The notes under the pieces: generated by a model
What the model was told of the DNA's origin: nothing
Seen by the model: the letters and a program-made list of their open reading frames with translations, nothing else
The model's database searches: none
Program-made: the position numbers and the translations under genes
In this document: positions 8,253 through 15,632 of the stretch, piece after piece
How the letters are laid out: every line of letters starts with the position of its first letter
How positions within the stretch are numbered: the first letter of the stretch is position 1
NCBI RefSeq assembly: GCF_000508185.1
Contig: NZ_AYOY01000090.1
Span: forward strand, 1 to 64,000
DNA from: Sphingobium sp. C100
GTDB taxonomy: Bacteria > Pseudomonadota > Alphaproteobacteria > Sphingomonadales > Sphingomonadaceae
Reading direction: 5' to 3'
Length of the DNA stretch: 64,000 nt

Positions 8253-9929
8253 CGATCTGCGCCATGGGCGCCGCCTTGCGGACGCCTTCGTCGACGTGGG
8301 CTTCGAACTCGGCGAAGTTGTCGATGAACTTGCGGACCAGATCTTGCGCGGTCTTGTCGTAGTCGACCGGATCGGCCCAGGCGCCGCGCGGGTCGAGCAG
8401 CTTGGTATCAACGCCGGGAACGGCCACGGGAACCTCGAAGCCGAAGTTCGGGTCCTCGCGGAACTCGGCCTCGTTCAGGCTGCCGTCGAGCGCGGCGTTG
8501 AGCAGAGCGCGCGTGGCCTTGATCGGCATGCGCTTGATGCCCGGCATCGTCGCCTTGCCGCCCGACCAGCCGGTGTTGACCAGCCAGCACTTCACGCCGC
8601 CCTTGGCGATCCGCTCCTTGAGCAGGTTGCCGTAGATCGACGGGTGGCGCGGCATGAACGGCGCGCCGAAACAGGTGGAGAAGGTCGCCTCGGGCTCGGT
8701 CACGCCGATCTCGGTGCCGGCGACGCGGGCGGTATAGCCCGAGAGGAAGTGGTACATCGCCTGATCGGGCGTCAGCCGCGCAATCGGCGGGAGGACGCCG
8801 TAAGCATCGGCGGTCAGGAAGATGATGTTCTGCGGCACCGGGCCGAGGTTCTGCTCCGACGTGTTCGGGATGAAGTCGATCGGGTAGGACCCGCGGCTGT
8901 TCTCGGCCAGCGCATCGTCGTCGAGGTCGATCTCGCGCGTGATTGGATCAATCACCACGTTCTCCAGCACCGTGCCGAAGCGCTTGGTGGTGGCGAAGAT
9001 TTCGGGCTCCGCCTCTTGCGACAGACGGATCATTTTGGCGTAGCAGCCGCCTTCGAAGTTGAACACGGCGGTGTCCGACCAGCCGTGTTCGTCGTCGCCG
9101 ATCAGCGTGCGGCTGGCGTCGGCCGAGAGCGTGGTCTTGCCGGTGCCCGACAACCCGAAAAAAACCGCCGTCTTACTGTCGGGGCCGATGTTGGCCGAGC
9201 AGTGCATCGGCATAACGCCCTTAGCCGGCAGCAGGTAGTTGAGGATGCCGAAGACCGACTTCTTCATCTCGCCGGCGTAGGAGGTGCCGCCGATCAGGAT
9301 CAGCTTCTCGGAGAAGTTGACCGCGATCACCGTCTCGGTGCGCGAGCCATGACGCGCGGGATCGGCGCGGAAGCTGGGCAGATCTCGGAGAAGTTGACCG
9401 CGATCACCGTCTCGGTGCGCGAGCCATGACGCGCGGGATCGGCGCGGAAGCTGGGCAGATCGATGATCGTGTATTCGGGGGCGAAGCCGACCAGCTCTTC
9501 GGCGCTCGGACGCACCAGCAGCGTGCGAGCAAAGAGGCTGTGCCAGGCGAGCTCCGTGATCACCCGAACCTTGATACGATGCTCAGTCTGCGAGCCGCCG
9601 AACAGGTCGGCAACGTAGAGCCGTTCCCGTGCTTCGAGCGCCTTGATAAAATCGACCCGCAGGTTGGCGAAGTGCTCGGGCGTCATCGGGACGTTGGTCT
9701 TGCCCCACCATACGGTGTTTTCCGTCTCGGCATCCTTGACGATGAACTTGTCCTTGGCGGAGCGGCCGGTGTGCTTGCCTGTCTGGACGACGAATGCGCC
9801 GTCCTTCGACAGCAGTCCCTCGCCGGCCCGTACAGCTTCCTCGATCAGTTCGGCCGTGCCGAGGTTGCGCAGCGTCCGAGAATCTTCGTTCACGCCGGCC
9901 AGCAGCGTGCGAGCAAAGAGGTTGGGCAT
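8245..9929 (-). pseudogene. pckA: ATP-type phosphoenolpyruvate carboxykinase, frameshifted by a 77-bp tandem duplication
   Basis: The N-terminal frame (9929 to 9327, 200 codons) is normal PckA for 182 residues, then runs into a second copy of a 77-bp segment in the wrong frame and stops at TGA after 18 foreign residues. The rest of the enzyme (353 residues) continues in another frame, with [11 protein letters not shown] (kinase-1a), the NFEGGCYAK region and DIRGAW-type end. Removing one repeat copy gives 535 aa, the expected PckA length. The stop TGA overlaps a GTG (9330-9328) in the downstream frame, so re-initiation is formally possible. The enzyme converts oxaloacetate + ATP to PEP. As read, no full-length enzyme is made; an assembly error is the main alternative. 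Confidence 0.93.
9306..9459. repeat. Perfect 77-bp direct tandem duplication inside pckA
   Basis: Bases 9306-9382 and 9383-9459 are identical over all 77 bases and directly adjacent. Since 77 is not a multiple of three, the duplication shifts the pckA frame. A 2-bp extension (TC) at the right edge suggests junction microhomology. Identity of the copies means the event is very recent or is an assembly/sequencing artefact. Confidence 0.97.
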
Positions 9930-10006
9930 CCGGACATCTCCTGTAGCGTTATCATCATCGCGTGATGGAAAGACAGTGACATCCAGTTAGCATATGGCAT
10001 ACATGA

Positions 10007-10022
10007 ATTGTAAGATTGCAAT
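10007..10022. promoter_or_regulatory. Candidate XRE operator between pckA and the XRE gene
   Basis: ATTGTAA-GA-TTGCAAT is a 16-bp near-perfect dyad (7-bp arms, one mismatch) in the 121-nt divergent gap, 29 nt before the XRE start. Dyads of this size are typical of small HTH_3 regulators. Autoregulation and control of pckA are inferred from position only. Confidence 0.45.
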
Positions 10023-10050
10023 TTGATGTCTGACACATCATGGAGTCACG

Positions 10051-10380
10051 ATGATCACGTCGCAGCAAATGCGTGCCGCACGGGCGCTTCTCGGTATCGA
10101 CCAGCGCCAGCTCGCCGCGCTGTCGGGCGTGTCGCTTCCGACCATCCAGCGGATGGAGGCATCGGACGGGCAAGTCCGCAGCGTCGTCGATACGCTGGTC
10201 AAGGTGATTGGCGCGCTCGAGGCTGCGGGGATCGAAATCATCGGCGAGAACGCGCCGAGCAACGGCGCCGGACGCGGCGTACGACTCAAGGAAACCGTCA
10301 CCGGCAAGGGGTCTCGGCGTGTCCTTTCGGTCTTGTTCGATCAGGCCGAAGAGCCCGCGGACCACGGCCGTGGCCTATGA
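10051..10380 (+). CDS. XRE-family helix-turn-helix regulator
   Basis: 109 aa. An HTH_3 domain covers about residues 4-60 (QMRAARALLGIDQRQLAALSG followed by the recognition helix SLPTIQRMEAS). The C-terminal half is basic and not recognised. The start has GGAG 5-6 nt upstream. It is divergent from pckA and its end overlaps the likely start of the SulP gene, so it may be cotranscribed with that gene. The ligand or signal is unknown. Confidence 0.88.
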   Translation: MITSQQMRAARALLGIDQRQLAALSGVSLPTIQRMEASDGQVRSVVDTLVKVIGALEAAGIEIIGENAPSNGAGRGVRLKETVTGKGSRRVLSVLFDQAEEPADHGRGL

Positions 10381-12079
10381 TGCGCGGCTGACGGCTTTCA
10401 CACCCAAACTGTTTACGGTGCTGGGCGAAGGTTACGGACCCGAGCGGCTGCGTCGTGACGCTCTCGCCGGCCTCACTGTCGCCATTGTCGCGCTTCCCCT
10501 GGCCATGGCGCTGGCGATCGCCAGCGGTGCTTCCCCCGACAAGGGGCTCATCACCGCCGTGGTGGCAGGCTTCCTGATCTCGGCGCTCGGCGGATCGCGG
10601 GTTCAGGTCGGCGGCCCCACCGGCGCTTTCGTCGTCGTCGTGTTCAACGTCATTGCCCAGCATGGCTATGACGGGCTGCTGCTCGCCACGCTGATGGCCG
10701 GGCTGATGCTGATCGCGGCGGGCTACGCGCGGCTCGGCAGCCTGGTGCGGTTCATCCCGCAACCCGTGGTGACCGGCTTTACCGCCGGCATCGCGGTCAT
10801 CATCGCCTCCAGCCAGGTCAAGGATTTCTTCGGCCTGTCGATCGAGCAGGTGCCTGCTGATTTCCTCGCCAAGTGGCAGGCCTATTTTGCGGCGCTGGGC
10901 ACGGCGCAGTGGGCGGCGCTGGTGATCGGTGCCGGCGCGCTTGGCTTGATTCTAGTGCTGCGCCGCTGGGCGCCCCGCCTACCGGGCTTTCTGATCGCCA
11001 TCGTCGTCGCATCGCTGGTTGCCGCGTTCCTCCATCTGCCGGTGGAGACGATCGGCTCGCGCTTCCCCGATCTCCCTTCCGGCCTGCCCGTGCCCGCGAT
11101 GCCGGACATCTCGGTGGCCAAGATCCAGGCGGTGATGCCGAGCGCCTTCACCATCGCCTTCCTGGCGGGCATCGAAGCACTGCTGTCGGCAGTCGTCGCC
11201 GACGGCATGATCGGATCACGCCATCGCTCGAACCAGGAGCTGGTCGGACAGGGGATCGCGAACATGGCGTCCGCGCTGTTCGGCGGACTGCCGGCGACGG
11301 GGGCGATCGCGCGCACGGCTACCAATATCAAGGCGGGAGCGACGACGCCTGTCGCCGGCATGCTGCACGCGGCCTTCGTGCTTCTGTTCATCCTCTTCGC
11401 TTCGGACCTGATGGCCTACGTGCCGCTGGCGGCGCTGGCGGCGATTCTGTTCGTGGTGGCTTGGGGGATGAGCGAGCACGACCGGTTCCTGCGCTTGTTG
11501 CGCATGCCGGGCGGCGATAGGGGCTTGCTGCTGCTGACCTTCGCGCTGACCGTGCTGGTCGATCTGACCGTCGCGATCGGCGTCGGCGTGACCCTGGCGT
11601 CGCTCCTGTTCATGACACGGATGAGCCGGACGGTGGCGATCGCCGCCGGCATCGACGAGACCGGCAAACCGGAAGAAGACGGCGAGGAACTGACGCAGCG
11701 CCAGGATCTGCCCGAAAGCGTGGAGGTGTTCCGCATCGAGGGCCCGATCTTCTTCGGCGTCGCCGACGAACTGCTCGACACGCTACGGCGGATCGGTCCC
11801 GCGCCCCGCGCAATCATCCTGCGTATGCGCCGCGTGCCGTTGCTCGATGCGAGCGGAGCGACCAGCCTCGAGCGGATCATCTCGCAGGCCGAGGCTGCCG
11901 GTACGCAGGTCATCTTCTCCGGCGTGAAGGGCCAACCCTTGGGGATGCTCGACCGCCTCGGCCTGGGGCAAGCGAGCACCCGTGTCCGTCACAGTCCCGA
12001 TTTTGCCTCCGCACTGCGCGAAGTCTCGGCACTGTCTGCACCAACCCATATCGATACATCAGAAGGACAGAAGGCATGA
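10370..12079 (+). CDS. SulP-family anion transporter with STAS domain
   Basis: About 569 aa from the GTG at 10370, which overlaps the XRE gene by 11 nt. The sequence has the SulP signature near the start (GLTVAIVALPLAMALAIASG), the QVGGPTGAF motif, roughly 10-12 membrane helices and, from about residue 430, a STAS domain ending LDASGATSLERI. SulP proteins transport sulfate, bicarbonate or dicarboxylates; the substrate cannot be told here. The start is uncertain because no strong Shine-Dalgarno is visible. Its stop overlaps the next gene's start by 4 nt (ATGA). Confidence 0.9.
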   Translation: MAYDARLTAFTPKLFTVLGEGYGPERLRRDALAGLTVAIVALPLAMALAIASGASPDKGLITAVVAGFLISALGGSRVQVGGPTGAFVVVVFNVIAQHGYDGLLLATLMAGLMLIAAGYARLGSLVRFIPQPVVTGFTAGIAVIIASSQVKDFFGLSIEQVPADFLAKWQAYFAALGTAQWAALVIGAGALGLILVLRRWAPRLPGFLIAIVVASLVAAFLHLPVETIGSRFPDLPSGLPVPAMPDISVAKIQAVMPSAFTIAFLAGIEALLSAVVADGMIGSRHRSNQELVGQGIANMASALFGGLPATGAIARTATNIKAGATTPVAGMLHAAFVLLFILFASDLMAYVPLAALAAILFVVAWGMSEHDRFLRLLRMPGGDRGLLLLTFALTVLVDLTVAIGVGVTLASLLFMTRMSRTVAIAAGIDETGKPEEDGEELTQRQDLPESVEVFRIEGPIFFGVADELLDTLRRIGPAPRAIILRMRRVPLLDASGATSLERIISQAEAAGTQVIFSGVKGQPLGMLDRLGLGQASTRVRHSPDFASALREVSALSAPTHIDTSEGQKA

Positions 12080-12387
12080 CCGAGACCGGTAGCGATGACT
12101 ATGTGTACGACGAAGCGTCGGGCGAATGGCTGCCGGCTGCCGAAGCGGCGGCGAAGGCGGCGCAGAAAAGCACAGTCGAGGTGCGGGATTCCGTCGGCAA
12201 TCTGCTGGCCGACGGAGACAGCGTGATTACCATCAAGGACCTCAAGGTGAAAGGCGCCGGCCAGACCTTGCGCAAAGGCACCATCATCAAGTCCATCCGG
12301 CTCACAGGCGATGCGCAGGAGATCGACTGCCGGCATGATGGCATCAAGGGCTTGGTCCTGCGCGCGGAGTTCGTGCGCAAGCACTGA
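12076..12387 (+). CDS. PhnA/YjdM C-terminal-domain protein without zinc ribbon
   Basis: 103 aa. Residues about 35-103 (VRDSVGNLLADGDSVITIKDLKVKG and IDCRHDGIKGLVLRAEFVRKH, read in two blocks) match the C-terminal PhnA domain. The N-terminal zinc ribbon found in classical PhnA/YjdM is absent and replaced by an acidic/alanine-rich segment. Despite the name, YjdM has no proven role in phosphonate use. The gene starts within the SulP stop (ATGA), so its translation is coupled to SulP, and the antiporter follows 34 nt later. Confidence 0.85.
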   Translation: MTETGSDDYVYDEASGEWLPAAEAAAKAAQKSTVEVRDSVGNLLADGDSVITIKDLKVKGAGQTLRKGTIIKSIRLTGDAQEIDCRHDGIKGLVLRAEFVRKH

Positions 12388-12421
12388 TCGTTCTCTCAAT
12401 TTTCAAGCCAGGGAAGCGCTT

Positions 12422-14050
12422 TTGGAAACCATCACAATCGTCCTGCTTCTGCTGCTGGCGGTTATCGTCAGCGGGATCGTCTCGCGGGCGGTGCCCCTGC
12501 CTTTGCCGCGCCCCCTGTTCCAGATCGCGCTGGGCGCGGCGATCGGCCTCGTCGCCGACTGGCGCGTGACGCTCGATCCCGAAATATTCTTCCTGCTGTT
12601 CCTGCCGCCGCTGCTGTTCCTCGATGGCTGGCGAATACCACGCGAGGAACTGTTCAAGGACGGCAAGACCGTCATCGAACTCGCGCTTGGTCTCGTCGTC
12701 TTCACTGTTGTCGGCATGGGATTTTTCATCCACTGGATGATCCCGTCGATGCCGCTCGCGGTGGCTTTCGCCCTGGCCGCTGTCGTCTCGCCGACCGATC
12801 CTATCGCCGTCTCCGCCATCGCGCAGCGTGTGCCGATCCCCAAGCGGATGATGCACATCCTCGAAGGCGAGTCGCTATTGAACGACGCGTCGGGTCTCGT
12901 CTGCCTGCGCTTCGCCATCGCCGCCGCGCTGACCGGCGCTTTCTCGATCCAAAACGCGGCGCTCAACTTTCTCTGGGTGGCCTTCGGCGGGATCGCGGTC
13001 GGCGTCGGTCTCACCTGGGGGGTGTCGCGCGCGAAGACCTGGGTCACGCGCCGCTACGGCGAAGAGGGCGGCGCACAAATCCTGATCAGCCTGCTGATCC
13101 CGTTCGGCTCCTATCTGCTGGCCGAGCACCTGCACTGTTCGGGCATCCTCGCTGCCGTCGCCGCAGGTCTCACCATGGGCTTCGTCGAGACCACTGGCGA
13201 GGTCGCGGCCACCACCCGCATCCGCCGCAACACCGTATGGGACACGATCCAGTTCACCGCCAACGGCATCATTTTCGTGCTGCTCGGCGAACAGCTTCCC
13301 GGCATTCTGGCGGGCGCTGCCGACACCGTCCAGCTGACGGGGCATTACGAGCCCTGGTGGCTCGCGGTTTATGTGATCGCGATCAATCTGGGCCTTGCGG
13401 GGTTGCGCTTCCTTTGGGTCTGGCTGTCGTTTCGTCTGACCCTGTTCCGGTCGGGCGAATGGAAGACCACACCCAACTGGCGCATCGTCGCCGCCATGTC
13501 TTTTGCCGGCGTGCGCGGCGCGATCACGCTGGCCGGCGTGCTCACGCTACCGCTCGCACTGACGGACGGCACCGCGTTTCCGGCGCGTGACCTCGCGATC
13601 TTCCTCGCCATGGGCGTGATCATTGTCTCGCTGGTCGTTGCAAGCATCGCGCTGCCGTTGGTCCTACGCAACCTTGAGATGCCGGCTGAATCGTCACATG
13701 CGGCCGAGGAGGATGCGGCGCGAATAGCCGCGGGGGAAGCGGCCATCACTGCGGTAGAACGCGCTCAGCACGAGATGGCGGAAGGGCGTAGTAATGCTGA
13801 CCTCTATGTTGCGGTCGCTGCCAGGATCATGGATATCTATCGCGAACGGATCGAAAGCCGCCAAGCGCGTCCAAGCGAAACGCTTTCCATGCAGGTGGCC
13901 GAACTGGTTGAGCGTGATCTGCGGATCGCGGCGCTCAAGGCCGAGCGCTCGGAGATATTCCCGAGGGTCCGCCGCCGGGAACTGGGTAGCGAAGCTGCCC
14001 GCAAGATCGTGCGCGAACTGGATCTGCTCGAAGCGCGCTATTCAGCGTGA
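12422..14050 (+). CDS. CPA1-family Na+/H+ antiporter
   Basis: About 542 aa from a TTG at 12422 with AGGGAAG upstream; sequence before it is out-of-frame PhnA gene. Twelve or so hydrophobic helices are seen, including FFLLFLPPLLFLDGW, the ion-binding SPTDPIAVSAI, and EGESLLNDASGLV, all diagnostic of CPA1/NhaP exchangers. After about residue 420 there is a cytosolic helical tail rich in Glu/Arg. It would exchange Na+ (or K+) for H+. Together with SulP and PhnA-like protein it forms a three-gene transport operon. Confidence 0.92.
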   Translation: METITIVLLLLLAVIVSGIVSRAVPLPLPRPLFQIALGAAIGLVADWRVTLDPEIFFLLFLPPLLFLDGWRIPREELFKDGKTVIELALGLVVFTVVGMGFFIHWMIPSMPLAVAFALAAVVSPTDPIAVSAIAQRVPIPKRMMHILEGESLLNDASGLVCLRFAIAAALTGAFSIQNAALNFLWVAFGGIAVGVGLTWGVSRAKTWVTRRYGEEGGAQILISLLIPFGSYLLAEHLHCSGILAAVAAGLTMGFVETTGEVAATTRIRRNTVWDTIQFTANGIIFVLLGEQLPGILAGAADTVQLTGHYEPWWLAVYVIAINLGLAGLRFLWVWLSFRLTLFRSGEWKTTPNWRIVAAMSFAGVRGAITLAGVLTLPLALTDGTAFPARDLAIFLAMGVIIVSLVVASIALPLVLRNLEMPAESSHAAEEDAARIAAGEAAITAVERAQHEMAEGRSNADLYVAVAARIMDIYRERIESRQARPSETLSMQVAELVERDLRIAALKAERSEIFPRVRRRELGSEAARKIVRELDLLEARYSA

Positions 14051-14322
14051 AGCAAGCAAATTGTCTAGTTGAGACTGACAGACGCTCTGCTCTCGGGCAA
14101 TATCACTTAGCAATTACGAGGGCGGGTACCATTTCAGATATGATGAGATGAATGACAGAATACATCTGGCGCAAACCATCGTTCAGCCAGGCGAAAGGCC
14201 ATAAGACGGAGCTGCACGAGCCGCGCCGAATTATGGAGACGCGCTCGCGCGAACTCGTTGAAGGCTCCTTGGACGGTCGAACAATGTTGTTTGCCGGCCT
14301 CGCGGCCGGGTTGCACCATCCC
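14051..14322. other. Intergenic, no gene recognised
   Basis: 272 nt between two converging genes (antiporter and aquaporin). A 61-codon minus-strand frame is present but shows no family resemblance and lacks a Shine-Dalgarno. No clear terminator hairpin was found. Confidence 0.5.
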
Positions 14323-15042
14323 CTATTCAGGCTCGCGCGCGATCTGATCGAGGGATTCGCCCGGCATCAGCAGAAAGCGCCAGATGCCAGCGCCAATCGC
14401 CGCGCCCACGAGCGGCGCGACCCAGAAGAGCCAGAGCTGCCTCACCGCAGCGGCTTCCGCAAAAAGAGCGACACCCGTAGAACGCGCGGGGTTGACCGAA
14501 GTGTTGGTCACCGGGATCGAAATCAGGTGGATCAGCGTCAAAGCGAAGCCGATCGCAAGCGGAGCGAACCCTGTCGGCGCGGCGCGCGACGTCGATCCCA
14601 GAATCACGACCAGGAAGCCTGCGGTCAGGATGATCTCGGTCAGAAGTGCCGCCTGGAGCGAATAGCCGCCGGGCGAAAGCGTGCCGAAACCGTTCGAGGC
14701 GAACCCGCCGGCGGCGAAGCCGGCCTTGCCTGATGCTATGGCGTACAGCGCCGCGCCGGCAACGATCGCACCGATTACCTGGACGATCCAATAGGGTACC
14801 AATTCCTTCCAGCTGAAGCGGTTGGCCAAGGCCAGGCCGAACGAGACCGCCGGATTGAAGTGACCGCCGGAAATCCCGCCGACGGCGTAGGCCATGGTGA
14901 GGACAGTCAGACCGAAGGCCAGCGCGACGCCGGCAAAGCCAATCCCCAGTTCGGGAAAGGCGGCGGCAAGGACCGCCGATCCACACCCGCCGAACACGAG
15001 CCAGAACGTACCGAAACACTCTGCTGCAAGCTTTCTCGTCAT
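14323..15042 (-). CDS. aqpZ: Aquaporin Z
   Basis: 239 aa from the ATG at 15042, which is preceded by GGAGGGG; a longer start at 15090 is less likely. Six transmembrane helices plus the two half-helices with the NPA motifs [10 protein letters not shown] (about residue 60-69) and [12 protein letters not shown] (about 183-194). The selectivity-filter surroundings look like a water-specific channel rather than a glycerol facilitator. The gene is monocistronic. Confidence 0.95.
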   Translation of the reverse strand: MTRKLAAECFGTFWLVFGGCGSAVLAAAFPELGIGFAGVALAFGLTVLTMAYAVGGISGGHFNPAVSFGLALANRFSWKELVPYWIVQVIGAIVAGAALYAIASGKAGFAAGGFASNGFGTLSPGGYSLQAALLTEIILTAGFLVVILGSTSRAAPTGFAPLAIGFALTLIHLISIPVTNTSVNPARSTGVALFAEAAAVRQLWLFWVAPLVGAAIGAGIWRFLLMPGESLDQIAREPE

Positions 15043-15164
15043 GATCCCCTCCGTCCCACTTCGAAAGGGCAGCATAGCTCGCAATTGCAATTAGGCCATA
15101 GCGCAAGCCCGGTTTATGCATCGAACCTTGATATGACCCAACAAACAATTGCGTTCTCTTGCGA

Positions 15165-15323
15165 CTACGCGGGAAGAGCAAATTTGAACCAGTATCTGAT
15201 GGTGGCAAGATGGACCATGCCGAGGAATCTGTTGGTCAATAAGTCGTAGCGGATGGCGAGGTTGATCTTGAAATGGCCCAACATGCGCTCGATGCCATTG
15301 CGCTGCGTGTAGAGCGTCCGATC
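15165..15323 (-). mobile_element. Remnant of an IS5-family transposase (C-terminal end)
   Basis: On the minus strand 52 codons up to a TAG (15165-15167) read TLYTQRNGIERMLGHFKINLAI, then RYDLLTNRFLGMVHLATIRYW (quoted in two blocks). This matches the end of IS5-type DDE transposases, whose consensus runs R(N)xIERxFGxLK ... ATRYDxLAxxFLAMVxLA. An in-frame stop precedes it and no full transposase or terminal repeats are visible, so it is dead. It marks an old insertion in a zone that also holds a dead rrf2 copy. Confidence 0.75.
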
Positions 15324-15385
15324 CTACGCGATCCTCACCCGTCGGTTCGACCCACCGGGCATGCCAGCCCCTATCTTCCATCCGG

Positions 15386-15560
15386 CAAGGTCGGCTCGGA
15401 TCGCGGCGACATCTCTTCGTTTGGCAATCACGTCGGCAAGCGTTTAGCGGTCAAGCACGGCCATAAATGCGCCAAGCGCATCCTTCAGCACGCCCGTCAG
15501 GCTGCAGGCCGGGGCGCCGCAATCGACGAGATCGAAGCCGTCCGCGGTGTGACCGCTCCG
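15386..15560 (-). pseudogene. Decayed Rrf2-type regulator fragment, paralogue of the intact nsrR at 50.5-51.0 kb
   Basis: The minus strand reads TADGFDLVDCGAPACSLTG, then VLKDALGAFMAVLDR, a TAA stop, then TLADVIAKRRDVAAI. The intact regulator at 50517-51005 has the same series (TEDGFDLVDCG..., VLKEALGAFMAVLDRYTLADLLAKRGDIAAI). Relative to it the fragment has lost four residues including one of the three cluster cysteines, has a stop replacing the Tyr codon, and lacks the N-terminal winged helix. It is clearly non-functional. It sits between the IS5 remnant and mgtA. Confidence 0.82.
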
Positions 15561-15632
15561 TTCCGGCGCTGGGCACCGATCAACCACGCGTCGCTCTGCG
15601 ATGCCCTTCCGGCCTTCGTGCCGACCGCTCGC

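Noticed and set aside
14134-14319. 61-codon minus-strand frame after the antiporter
   Set aside because: Checked for transposase resemblance; none found and no start signals.
15091-15381. 96-codon minus-strand frame over the IS5 remnant
   Set aside because: It is out of frame with the recognisable transposase tail and has no motif of its own.
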